Shown: one piece after another, positions 42,805-50,630 of the stretch
How positions within the stretch are numbered: position 1 is the stretch's first letter
Layout: every line of letters starts with the position of its first letter
Source of the DNA: DASRDR01 sp963812945 [NCBI: uncultured Candidatus Rokubacteria bacterium]
Lineage (GTDB): Bacteria > Methylomirabilota > Methylomirabilia > Rokubacteriales
Direction: 5' to 3'
DNA: 64,000 nucleotides
Assembly (NCBI GenBank): GCA_963812945.1
Contig: CAWEXD010000008.1
Location: 3,782,001-3,846,000, forward strand
Position numbers and translations under genes: made by a program
Notes under the pieces: model-generated
Database searches by the model: none
What the model was told of the DNA's origin: nothing
What the model saw: only the letters and a program-made list of their open reading frames with translations

Positions 42805-44139
42805 GTGCCCGAGTCATCGATGACGCCACAGCAGATCGCCGAGCTCCAGCGCCACGTGGGCTACGGCTCCGCCTGGCTCGGGCCGGTGCTGGTCGCCGGT
42901 CAGGGGTCGCGCGTCACCGACATCGACGGGAAGTCCTACATCGACTGCACGGCGCAGGCGTGGACGCTCGCCCTCGGCTACAACCACCCCGAGGTGATGG
43001 AGGCCGCGCTCGCCCAGATGCGGGCCTTGCCCCACGTGCGGGCGGGCTTCCCGACGCTCGCCCGGCTCCAGCTCGCCAAGCGCCTCGCCGATCTCTGCCC
43101 CGGCCGCCTGAACATCGTCACCTACGCGCCGACGGGGTCGCTCGGCATCGAGTCGGCGATGAAGCTCGCCATGATCAACCGCCCCGCCGCGCACCGGTTC
43201 GTGACCTTCTATCACGCGTACCACGGCAACACGCTGGCGACGATGGCGGCCTCGTGGAGCCCGACCCGCACGTCGGGCGCCTACGGGCCCGGCGTGAAGT
43301 TCATGCCGTTCATGCAGAACTTCGTGCGCGTGCCGAACCCGTACGCCTATCGGTGCTGGCGGCGGGCCCAGCACGGGCCGGACGGGCAGTGCGACGCCGG
43401 CTGCGCGGCGCCGATCCGGGACACGCTCCAGCGCGGGGTGGACGGTCCGGTGGCGGCGATCATGATGGAGCCGATCCAGGGCAACGGCGGCGGCATCGTC
43501 TTCCCGGCCGCGTTCGTGCAGGAGGTGCGGCGCATCGCCGACGAGTTCGGCGCGCTCCTCGTCTTCGACGAGATCCAGACGGGGTTCGGCCGCACCGGCC
43601 GGATGTTCGCCGCCGAGGGGCTCGGCGTGACGCCGGACATCATGGTGCTGTCCAAGGCGATCGGCGGGGGCTTCCCGCTCGCGGCGGTGGTCGCTGACGA
43701 TCGCCTCAAGCAGTTCGAGGCGACCGGCGAGGACGTCTACACGTTCGGGTCGAACCCGGTCGCCCAAGCGGCGGCGCTCAAGGTCATCGAGATCCTGGAG
43801 CGCGATCGCGTCCCGGAGCACGCCGCCCGGATGGGCGCGCTCTTCACCCGCGGCCTCACGGCGCTCCAGGCCGAATACTCCCAGATCGGCGACATCCGCG
43901 GGCCGGGACTCTTCATCGGCGTCGAGCTCGTCCGGGATCCCGAATCCCGCGAGCCCGCGCCCGCCGAGGCCCAGCGACTGGTCGCCGAGGCGTGGAAGCG
44001 CGGCGTCATCCTCGCGACCGCCTCCGCGCTCCCGAACGTGATCAAGATCAAGCCGCCCCTCGTCATCGACGAGAGCGAGGTCGAGACCGTGCTCGGCGTC
44101 CTGGCGGACTGTCTGAAGGTGATCTTCCCGGCGCGTTGA
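42805..44139 (+). CDS. class III PLP-dependent aminotransferase
   Basis: The 444-residue product is a class III aminotransferase: YHAYHGNTLATMAAS, MMEPIQGNGGG, LLVFDEIQTGFGRTG and LSKAIGGGFPLAAVV, whose lysine forms the Schiff base with PLP. A cysteine-containing insert (YRCWRRAQHGPDGQCDAGC) precedes the MMEP motif. Relatives transaminate omega-amino acids, 2-aminoisobutyrate-type or glyoxylate substrates. GTG 42805 has AAGGAG 6 bases upstream. It is the last gene of the PAS-SUMF1-SDR operon and might feed the SDR, or the reverse. Confidence 0.92.
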   Translation: MPESSMTPQQIAELQRHVGYGSAWLGPVLVAGQGSRVTDIDGKSYIDCTAQAWTLALGYNHPEVMEAALAQMRALPHVRAGFPTLARLQLAKRLADLCPGRLNIVTYAPTGSLGIESAMKLAMINRPAAHRFVTFYHAYHGNTLATMAASWSPTRTSGAYGPGVKFMPFMQNFVRVPNPYAYRCWRRAQHGPDGQCDAGCAAPIRDTLQRGVDGPVAAIMMEPIQGNGGGIVFPAAFVQEVRRIADEFGALLVFDEIQTGFGRTGRMFAAEGLGVTPDIMVLSKAIGGGFPLAAVVADDRLKQFEATGEDVYTFGSNPVAQAAALKVIEILERDRVPEHAARMGALFTRGLTALQAEYSQIGDIRGPGLFIGVELVRDPESREPAPAEAQRLVAEAWKRGVILATASALPNVIKIKPPLVIDESEVETVLGVLADCLKVIFPAR

Positions 44140-44144
44140 GCGGT

Positions 44145-44175
44145 CCGCCCCCTCGACTCCTCTGTATCGGGGCGG
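44145..44175. terminator. candidate terminator stem between convergent genes
   Basis: A 7-bp GC-rich stem (44145-44151 with 44169-44175) lies right behind the aminotransferase stop and before the convergent small gene. It has a 17-base loop and no T tract, so confidence is low. Confidence 0.3.
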
Positions 44176-44206
44176 CCGGATCCGCGTCCTGATCCCGAGA
44201 CGATCC

Positions 44207-44440
44207 CTACCCGCGCTCGTAGCCCGGGCAGGCGAGGCGCGGCAGGCGCGGGTAGCGGGGAAACGCCGCGTCGGTCTCGGCGCGCCGGCAGAGGACGAAG
44301 ACCGACCCGCGGGCGCTCGTCACACGCCGGGCCCAGGCGCAGTCCGCGCAGTCGCCTTCCCGGGCCCGCGCACCACGCGACGCGCCGGCTGGGGATGCGG
44401 CGTCGCCGGCCCGGCGCTCCCCGCCCTCTGCCGTGATCAG
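44207..44440 (-). CDS. small cysteine-containing protein, start codon unclear
   Basis: About 54 C-terminal residues look real: GDCADCAWARRVTSARGSVFVLCRRAETDAAFPRYPRLPRLACPGYERG, with four cysteines in a C-x2-C...C...C layout that could bind zinc. In this frame there is no ATG, GTG or TTG between the stop of the upstream gene and the first cysteine. The only candidate is CTG 44440, which overlaps that gene's TGA (CTGA). Either this is a coupled CTG start, or the start lies inside the upstream gene, or there is a frameshift. The function is unknown. Confidence 0.5.
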   Translation of the reverse strand: MITAEGGERRAGDAASPAGASRGARAREGDCADCAWARRVTSARGSVFVLCRRAETDAAFPRYPRLPRLACPGYERG

Positions 44441-44811
44441 CGCTCCGACGGGCCGCCGAGCCAGGGATCGAGCGCGTCGTACCCGCTCGGCTCCCGTGGC
44501 GGCGGCCCCCAGGGGTAGGGCACCCAGCGGGACGGCGCGCCGCGCGGCATGTCCCATGGGCGGACCCCGGGCGGGGTGCCGGGGCGGGCCACCTCCAGGA
44601 GCGCGCCGCGCGGAATGCCAGCGCCGCTGCGGCACGTCCACTGGCCGTCCGACAGCTGGCTCGGCCGGCTATCGCACAGGTACACGATCCCGACCTCGTC
44701 CTGGACCGCCGGCCACGCCTCGGCCACCGCCGGGAGCAGGGCGCCGAGGAGGAGCCAGGTCGGGGTGAGACGTCGGGAGCGGGGCGAGGCCGACGAGCGC
44801 ACGGCGCGCAT
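44437..44811 (-). CDS. small exported protein of unknown function
   Basis: The 124-residue product has a signal peptide (about residues 1-32, hydrophobic LLLGALLPAVAEA). It contains a short domain with one possible disulphide (YLCDSRPSQLSDGQWTC), and a Pro/Trp-rich tail with PWDMPRGAPSRWVPYPWG. No family is recognised. It lies 35 bases after the livF stop on the same strand and may be expressed from the liv operon or on its own. Confidence 0.55.
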   Translation of the reverse strand: MRAVRSSASPRSRRLTPTWLLLGALLPAVAEAWPAVQDEVGIVYLCDSRPSQLSDGQWTCRSGAGIPRGALLEVARPGTPPGVRPWDMPRGAPSRWVPYPWGPPPREPSGYDALDPWLGGPSER

Positions 44812-44846
44812 GACTCTTGCCGACCTGAGGCCGCTCCGGCAGACCG

Positions 44847-45578
44847 TCAGGCCGTCCCCAGATAGGCCTTCTGGATGAGCGGGCTCTCCAGCAGCTCCTT
44901 GGCGGTCCCGGCGAGCACGACCTCGCCCATCTGGAGCACGTATCCGCGGTGCGCGATCGACAGCGCCATGTTGACGTTCTGCTCGACCACGAAAACGGTC
45001 GTCCCCTGCTGGTTGATCGTCCGGATGATGTCGAACACCTGCTCGACGTAGCCCGGCGAGAGCCCCATGGACGGCTCGTCCATGCAGAGGAGCGTGGGGT
45101 TCGCCATGAGGGCCCGGCCGATCGCGAGCATCTGCTGCTCGCCGCCCGACATCGTGCCCCCGAGCTGGCTCCGCCGCTCCTTCAGGACGGGGAAGAGGCC
45201 GAAGACCCGATCCAGCTCCGCGGCCCAGCCCGGCTCGCGGCGGCGCGTGTAGCGGCCCATCTCGAGGTTCTCGAGCACGGTCATCCGCGGGAAGATCCGG
45301 CGGGCCTCCGGGACCGGCGCGATGCCGCGCCGGACGATCTCGCTCGTGCGGAGCGTGTGGATCGCCTCGCCCCGGAAGGTCACGGTGCCCGGCGCCGGGC
45401 GCACCAGGCCGAGGACGGTCTTCATCGTGGTCGACTTCCCGGAGGCGTTCCCGCCGAGGAGCGACACGATCTCGCCCTCGTGGATGTCGTAGCTCACGCC
45501 CTTCAGCACGTGGAGCGGCCCGTAGTACGTGTGGACGTCCGTGAACTGGAGGAGAGGCTGGCCGGTCGGGCTCCTCAC
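44847..45578 (-). CDS. livF: branched-chain amino acid ABC transporter ATP-binding protein LivF
   Basis: The 243-residue ATPase has FTDVHTYYGPLHVLKGVS, Walker A LLGGNASGKSTT (N-A in place of the usual N-G), signature TMSGGEQQMLAIGRAL, Walker B LLCMDEPSMGLSP and switch VEQNV. The MTVLENLEMGRY and SPGYVEQVFDII segments are typical of LivF. The start is taken as GTG 45578, with GGGGTGG just upstream; ATG 45593 is possible. It is separated from livMG by 145 bases holding a strong nested hairpin. Confidence 0.92.
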   Translation of the reverse strand: MRSPTGQPLLQFTDVHTYYGPLHVLKGVSYDIHEGEIVSLLGGNASGKSTTMKTVLGLVRPAPGTVTFRGEAIHTLRTSEIVRRGIAPVPEARRIFPRMTVLENLEMGRYTRRREPGWAAELDRVFGLFPVLKERRSQLGGTMSGGEQQMLAIGRALMANPTLLCMDEPSMGLSPGYVEQVFDIIRTINQQGTTVFVVEQNVNMALSIAHRGYVLQMGEVVLAGTAKELLESPLIQKAYLGTA

Positions 45579-45636
45579 AGGCCCACCCCGCATGTGCGCC
45601 CGGGGCGAGACGCGAGCAGCCCTAGGACGCAGGGCT

Positions 45637-45679
45637 GGGGCCGGCCGAGGCGTATGCCGCATACGTTGAGGCCGGCCCC
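45637..45679 (-). promoter_or_regulatory. nested hairpin between livMG and livF
   Basis: A perfect 10-bp outer stem (45637-45646 with 45670-45679) encloses a second 6-bp stem (45651-45656 with 45660-45665) with a 3-base loop. It lies in the 145-base gap of the liv operon, where it could attenuate, terminate or protect the message so that subunit levels differ. Confidence 0.55.
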
Positions 45680-45723
45680 GGCCCGAGGACGACGGGATGC
45701 GACGCGGATCGCCCCGGGCGCCC

Positions 45724-47745
45724 TCACGCGACGCGCCGCCGGCGACCGAGGTACGCCTCGATCACCTTCTCGTCGTTCCGGACCTGGACGGGCTTGCCCT
45801 CGGCGATCTTCACCCCGTGGTCGAGCACGATCACCCGGTCCGAGACGTCCATCACGACGTCGAGCTTGTGCTCGATCAGGATGACGGTGATGCCCAGCCC
45901 CCGCAGCGCCTTCACGAGGTCCATGAGCTCGAGCGTCTCGGCCGGGTTCATGCCGGCGGCCGGCTCGTCGAGGAGCAGGAGCTTCGGGCGCGTCATGATC
46001 GCCCGCGCGATCTCGGTCCGCCGCCGGTTCGCGTAGGAGAGGCCGTACACGGGGTGGTCCAGACGCGGGATCAGGCGGTTGCCGAAGAGCCCCAGCACCT
46101 CGAGGGCGCTCTCGACGGCGCGCCGCTCTTCGGCGCGGACCGACGGCGGGCGGAAGATCGCGCCGAGGGCGCCCGCCTGGAGCCGGGTGTGCTCGCCCAC
46201 CAGGAGGTTCTCCAGCACCGAGAGGTTGTTGAACAGCCGGACGTTCTGGAACGTCCGGGCCACGCCGCGCTGGACGATCTGGTGGGACGGCAGCCCGCTG
46301 ATCTCCTGACCCTCGAGCCGGATGACGCCGCCGTCGCGGGTGGTGAGCCCCGTGATCAGGTTGAAGAGGGTTGTCTTCCCCGAGCCGTTCGGCCCGATGA
46401 CGCTCACCAGCTCTCCGGACTGGACCGCGAGCGTGGTGTTGTCGGCCGCGGCCACGCCGCCGAACCGCTTCGTCAGCCCCTCGATCTCGAGCAGCGGCCG
46501 CGCCGGGATGGCGCCCGTCTTCGGCGCAGCCCACGACAGCTCGACGGCCTTCCCGCGGGACGGCGCGGCCGCCTGCTGCTCTCGGGTGAGCGCGGCGACG
46601 CGCCGATGGGACGGCCAGAGCCCCTCCCGGCGGAACAGCATCATCAGGACCAGGATCAGTCCGAAGATCAGCTCGAGGGCCCGGATCAGCTCCAGCTTCT
46701 GCAGGAACTGGCTCCCCACGGCCCGGCCGAGCGCCTGCACGTACAGGGTCATCTCCTGGAGAATGACCGACTGGAGGAACGCCAGGAACAGCGCGGCCAT
46801 GACCACGCCCCGGATCGAGCCCATGCCGCCCAGCACGACCATCACCAGCACCATGACCGACACCGGGAACATGAACATCTCGGGGGTGGCGATCGTGAGC
46901 TTGGCGACGTAGAACACGCCGCCCAGGCCGCCGATGGCGGCGCCCATGGCGAAGGCGAGGAGCTTGTAGTGGACGTGGCTGACACCCATCGCCCCCGCCG
47001 CGAGCTCGTCCTCGCGGATGGCCATCCACGCGCGGCCCACGCGAGACTCCTGGAGCCGCATCGACACGAAGACGGCCGCCGCGACCAGACCCAAGCCGAG
47101 GAAGTAGTACGGGTACGGCGAGAATCCGAAGTCGAACCCGAAGAGCTTCGGCGTCCGGATGCCCCCGAGCCCCTGGGCGCCGTTCGTCACCGCGTCCCAG
47201 TTGCGCGCGACCACCGGCACGATCTCGCCGAACCCGAGGGTCACGATCGCCAGGTAGTCGCCGCGGAGCCGGAGCGTCGGGGCGCCGAAGAGCATCCCGA
47301 ACACCGCGCACGCGACGGCCATGATCGCCAGCATCGGCCAGAAGGAGAAGTGGAACTGGACGATGTCCGGCGAGCCGGCGCCCACCTCGACCCGGCTCAC
47401 CTGGCCGAGCCAGACCAACGGCACCCAGACGTCCGACCACTCGGGCTTCAGATGCCCGGACGCCAACACGCCGTACCCGTAGGCCCCGACCGCGAAGAAC
47501 GCCGCGTAGCCGAGGTCGAGCAGACCCGCGAACCCCACGACGATGTTGAGGCCGAGGGCGAGCAGCACGTAGGTGTAGGCATTGGCCGCCGCGTCGATGT
47601 TCCCCGGGTTCGTCACGACGAGCGGGAACGCCAGGCCGGCCGCCAGCCACACGACGGTGAGGATCTGCCGGCGCCGCGCGAGGGGGAGCGCGTGCCAGCG
47701 CGCGACCCAGGGTGACTCGGCCAGCCGCGCCGTGAGGGCTCGCAT
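45724..47745 (-). CDS. LivM-LivG fusion: branched-chain amino acid ABC permease and ATPase
   Basis: This is one 673-residue chain. Residues about 30-375 are a LivM permease (AYTYVLLALGLNIVVGFAGLLDLGYAAFFAVGAY, then GDYLAIVTLGFGEI and GGMGSIRGVV). After a short linker rich in Ala/Gln, residues about 420-670 are a LivG ATPase with Walker A GPNGSGKTT, signature GLSYANRRRTEIARAI (Y-A-N in place of S-G-G), Walker B LLLLDEPAAGMNP and IEHKLDVVM. The fusion fixes the 1:1 ratio of the two parts. It lies 13 bases downstream of livH. Confidence 0.93.
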   Translation of the reverse strand: MRALTARLAESPWVARWHALPLARRRQILTVVWLAAGLAFPLVVTNPGNIDAAANAYTYVLLALGLNIVVGFAGLLDLGYAAFFAVGAYGYGVLASGHLKPEWSDVWVPLVWLGQVSRVEVGAGSPDIVQFHFSFWPMLAIMAVACAVFGMLFGAPTLRLRGDYLAIVTLGFGEIVPVVARNWDAVTNGAQGLGGIRTPKLFGFDFGFSPYPYYFLGLGLVAAAVFVSMRLQESRVGRAWMAIREDELAAGAMGVSHVHYKLLAFAMGAAIGGLGGVFYVAKLTIATPEMFMFPVSVMVLVMVVLGGMGSIRGVVMAALFLAFLQSVILQEMTLYVQALGRAVGSQFLQKLELIRALELIFGLILVLMMLFRREGLWPSHRRVAALTREQQAAAPSRGKAVELSWAAPKTGAIPARPLLEIEGLTKRFGGVAAADNTTLAVQSGELVSVIGPNGSGKTTLFNLITGLTTRDGGVIRLEGQEISGLPSHQIVQRGVARTFQNVRLFNNLSVLENLLVGEHTRLQAGALGAIFRPPSVRAEERRAVESALEVLGLFGNRLIPRLDHPVYGLSYANRRRTEIARAIMTRPKLLLLDEPAAGMNPAETLELMDLVKALRGLGITVILIEHKLDVVMDVSDRVIVLDHGVKIAEGKPVQVRNDEKVIEAYLGRRRRVA

Positions 47746-47758
47746 CAGCGGGGGCGGC

Positions 47759-48688
47759 TCAGGCCTTCTGGGGGGTCTGCGCGCCGAGGAGACCGGCCGG
47801 GCGGAATACCATCACGACGATGAGGATCGAGAAGATGATGACGTCCGTCCACTTCACCCCCAGGAGCTGGCCGCCGAGGGTTTGCACCAGCCCGATGACC
47901 AGCCCGCCCACCACCGCGCCCGGGATGTTGCCGATGCCGCCCAGCACGGCCGAGGTGAAGGCCCGGAGCCCGGTCTGATAGCCGATGTAGTACCCGGTGA
48001 AGCCGTAGTAGAGCCCGAAGAACAGGCTCCCCGCTCCGGCCAGGGCCGAACCGAGGAAGAAGGTAAGCATCACGACGCGATCGACGTCGACCCCCATCAT
48101 CCGCGCCGCGTCCGCGTCCTGGGCGGTCGCCCGCATGGCCTTCCCCAGCGCCGTCCGCTTGACGAGGAAGTTCAGCGCCAGCATCAGGATCAGGCCGGCG
48201 ACGCAGAGCACGATGAGCTTGAAGGTGATGTCGGCCTGGCCGATCTGCCAGCGCCAGTTCGGCAGGAGCTGGGGGAACCGCTGGGTCTGCGGGCCCCACC
48301 AGAGCAGCATGACGTTGATCAGGACGAACGCGACCCCGATCGTGGTGATCATCGGGGCCGTCCCCGACACGTTGCGGACCGGGCGCAGGCAGAGCCGCTC
48401 GATCAGGACGCCCAGGAGGCCGGTCAAGCTCATGGTCGCGACGAACAGCAAGACGAGGACGCCCACCAGCGGGAGCCCCGTCACCGACGACGACACGGCG
48501 GTGATCCCCATCAGATCGAGCACGATGATCCCGATGAACGTGCCCGTCATGAAGACGCTGAAGTGGGAGAAGTTGATCAGCTCGATGATGCCGTAGACCA
48601 TCGTGAAGCCGAGCGCGAGCAGGGCGTACATCATGCCGAGCGCGAGCCCGTTGACGAGCTGCTGGAGGAAAACGTCGAAGAGGCCCAT
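47759..48688 (-). CDS. livH: branched-chain amino acid ABC transporter permease LivH
   Basis: The 309-residue permease opens FLQQLVNGLALGMMYALLALGFTMVYGIIELINFSHF, the LivH signature, and carries ATAQDADAARMMGVDVDRV, the loop that contacts the ATPase, and AVLGGIGNIPGAVVGG. It forms the channel with LivM. It lies 54 bases after the binding-protein gene, with a strong hairpin in that gap. Confidence 0.95.
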   Translation of the reverse strand: MGLFDVFLQQLVNGLALGMMYALLALGFTMVYGIIELINFSHFSVFMTGTFIGIIVLDLMGITAVSSSVTGLPLVGVLVLLFVATMSLTGLLGVLIERLCLRPVRNVSGTAPMITTIGVAFVLINVMLLWWGPQTQRFPQLLPNWRWQIGQADITFKLIVLCVAGLILMLALNFLVKRTALGKAMRATAQDADAARMMGVDVDRVVMLTFFLGSALAGAGSLFFGLYYGFTGYYIGYQTGLRAFTSAVLGGIGNIPGAVVGGLVIGLVQTLGGQLLGVKWTDVIIFSILIVVMVFRPAGLLGAQTPQKA

Positions 48689-48697
48689 CGGAAATGC

Positions 48698-48730
48698 GCT
48701 CCGGACCGGCGCTGGGCGCCGGTCCGGAGC
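48698..48730 (-). terminator. 15-bp hairpin between livK and livH
   Basis: A perfect 15-bp GC-rich stem (48698-48712 with 48716-48730) with a 3-base loop fills the gap between the binding-protein stop and the livH start. There is no real T tract. Within an operon such a stem usually lowers read-through or stabilises the upstream message, giving more binding protein than channel. Confidence 0.6.
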
Positions 48731-48742
48731 AGCTGGACCTGC

Positions 48743-49951
48743 CTACTTCTGCGGCGCTACGCCGACGTACTTGAAGGCGCCGTCGCGCACCTGGTAGAGC
48801 GAGACGACCCGGTTCGTGATGTCGCCGTTCTCGTCGAATGCGACCGGCCCCTGGTTGGTGTTGATCTTCGTGGCCTGGATCGCGTCACGGACGTTCGACC
48901 GGGTCAGCGGCTTGTTGGCCTTCACCGTCCGGTCGATCGCGTCGGCAATCACCTGCACCGCATTGTAGGAGGTGATCGCGTAGTTCGTGAGATCCCGCTT
49001 GTAGACGTTCTTGTACTTGGTCACCCACGCCTCGAGCTTCGGGTCGGTCAGGAGCTCGGGGGACGCCTGCGTGCAGTACCAGCCCTCGATCGCTTCCTTC
49101 CCGGACTGCTTTGGCCAGGACGTGTCGTAGACCCCGTCGGAGCCGGCCTTGATCACGCGCGGCATGATCTCGTAGGCCTGCGGCGCGAGCTTGGCGGCCG
49201 CCTGCATGACCCCGCCGTAGTAGATGGCGTCCGGGTTCATGCCCTTGATCTTGGTCAGGATGGTCTTGTAGTCCGCCTCCTTGGGATCGAGGCGGTCGCG
49301 CCCGAGCACTTTCACCCCGAGCTCCGTCGCCCGCTTCTGGAAGCTGTCGGCGATCCCCACCCCGAAGGCACCGCTATCGTCCAGGACGAACACGCTCTTC
49401 ACCTTGAGCTGGTGGAAGAGGTAGTTGGCCATGTTCGGGCCCTGGAAGGCGTCGGTCGTAACCGTGCGGAAGAAGACCGCCTTGCCCTTGGGCCGGTACT
49501 GCGCCTTGTGCTGAGGGTTGGTGATGTCCGGATTGGTCGCGCTCGGGCTGACCGTCGCCATGTCGGCCTCGGAGAGGATCGGGGAGATCGCCTTCCCCTC
49601 GCCGCTCATCACCGGGCCCACCGCGGCGAGTACCATCGGGTCCGCGATGAACTTCTTGTAGTTGGTCGCCGCCTGCGCCGGGTCGTACTGGCCCGCCGCC
49701 GGCGTCGCGCTGTCGAAGACCACGGCCTCGAGCTTGTGGCCGCCCACCCCGCCCTTCTCGTTGATCTCGGCGATCGCCATCTGGGCACCCTTCAGGATCA
49801 CGTCGGCGCCGTCGGCGTCGGCCCCGGTGATCGGCATCGAGATGCCGATCTTCACGACCTTCTGCTGCGCCGACCCGCCGCCCGGCAGGACCGCGATCAG
49901 TCCCACCACCAGCAGCAGGGCCAGTGCTCCAACAAGTCCGCGTCGCGTCAT
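48743..49951 (-). CDS. livK: branched-chain amino acid ABC transporter substrate-binding protein
   Basis: The 402-residue product has a signal peptide (two arginines, hydrophobic run, cleavage near GSAQQ) and the periplasmic-binding fold: KIGISMPITGADADGADVILKGAQMAIAEINEKGGVGGHKLE, then AVGPVMSGEGKAISPILSEA and ATVSPSATNPD. It is a ligand receptor for the LivHMGF channel; amino acids are the usual ligands. ATG 49951 has GGAGGT 7 bases upstream. Upstream are three 11-base repeats. Confidence 0.93.
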   Translation of the reverse strand: MTRRGLVGALALLLVVGLIAVLPGGGSAQQKVVKIGISMPITGADADGADVILKGAQMAIAEINEKGGVGGHKLEAVVFDSATPAAGQYDPAQAATNYKKFIADPMVLAAVGPVMSGEGKAISPILSEADMATVSPSATNPDITNPQHKAQYRPKGKAVFFRTVTTDAFQGPNMANYLFHQLKVKSVFVLDDSGAFGVGIADSFQKRATELGVKVLGRDRLDPKEADYKTILTKIKGMNPDAIYYGGVMQAAAKLAPQAYEIMPRVIKAGSDGVYDTSWPKQSGKEAIEGWYCTQASPELLTDPKLEAWVTKYKNVYKRDLTNYAITSYNAVQVIADAIDRTVKANKPLTRSNVRDAIQATKINTNQGPVAFDENGDITNRVVSLYQVRDGAFKYVGVAPQK

Positions 49952-49983
49952 CTTCTGACCTCCAGGTGAAAAGTGTCGAGGAT

Positions 49984-50013
49984 CGGTATCGATTCGGTAT
50001 CGATACGGTGTCG
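49984..50013. repeat. three 11-bp tandem repeats upstream of livK
   Basis: CGGTATCGAT occurs at 49984 and 49995, and a third, altered copy (CGGTGTCG) at 50006; the spacing is exactly 11 bases. The block lies about 33 bases upstream of the livK start. One-turn spacing suits cooperative binding of a regulator. The rest of the 244-base spacer (to 50195) holds one weak inverted repeat (50072-50096) and no gene. Confidence 0.55.
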
Positions 50014-50195
50014 GCCGCGCCCTCGCGTTCGAGGGCTACCTGTCACCTCCCTCAGCATCTTGTGTGCGCGGCGCCCGGCGGGGATTCGCCCGGGCGTATG
50101 GTGTCCGCTATTCTCGGCATGACGCGCCGCAAAATCAAGCGGGGGACGCGACGGCCTCGGGCGACCGACTACTCAGCCCGGAATAACGCGATGCG

Positions 50196-50630
50196 TCACA
50201 GGAGCTTCTGGATGGCGTCCAGGACCCCCGTTTCCACGGCCTGGTCGGGGGCCTGGACAGCCTTCCGCTCGGTCATCCAGAGGATGCGCTCCTCGGTGTA
50301 GAGCTCCCGCTCGACCGAGACCGTCGTCCGGCCCTCCCCCGCCGCCTTGAGGGCGATCCGGAGCTTGTGGCGCAGCCCCTTGCCGTAGACGGCGTAATCC
50401 TTGAAGTCCACGGCCCGCGAGTCGGTCAGGAGCCAGCCCACGGCGCGGTCCGACTCGTCGACCTCCCAGCCGAGGCTCTTCAGGACCGACTCGGTGACGG
50501 TCCAGACCCGCTCGACGGGCGCGTTGAAGGTGCGGCTCACGACGTCCGCCGCGCCGAGAGGGTCCGGAGCGCCGGCGAGACCGAGCATGAGAACCAGCCC
50601 GACGAGAGCGACACGACCGATCTCTTTCAT
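50196..50630 (-). CDS. small exported protein of unknown function
   Basis: The 144-residue product has a signal peptide (GRVALVGLVLMLGLAGAPDPLGAA). The mature domain starts VSRTFNAPVERVWTVTESVLKSLGWEVDESDRAVGWLLTD, a pattern seen in small periplasmic proteins with a BamC-like or START-like helix-grip look. No catalytic residues stand out. Its ATG overlaps the stop of the protoporphyrinogen-oxidase gene, so it is made with the haem genes, but a role in haem metabolism is only a guess. Confidence 0.65.
   Translation of the reverse strand: MKEIGRVALVGLVLMLGLAGAPDPLGAADVVSRTFNAPVERVWTVTESVLKSLGWEVDESDRAVGWLLTDSRAVDFKDYAVYGKGLRHKLRIALKAAGEGRTTVSVERELYTEERILWMTERKAVQAPDQAVETGVLDAIQKLL

Noticed and set aside
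49952-50195. Possible small gene in the livK upstream region
   Set aside because: Short plus-strand frames exist but lack a ribosome site and continue antisense into the next gene; the repeats there look regulatory.
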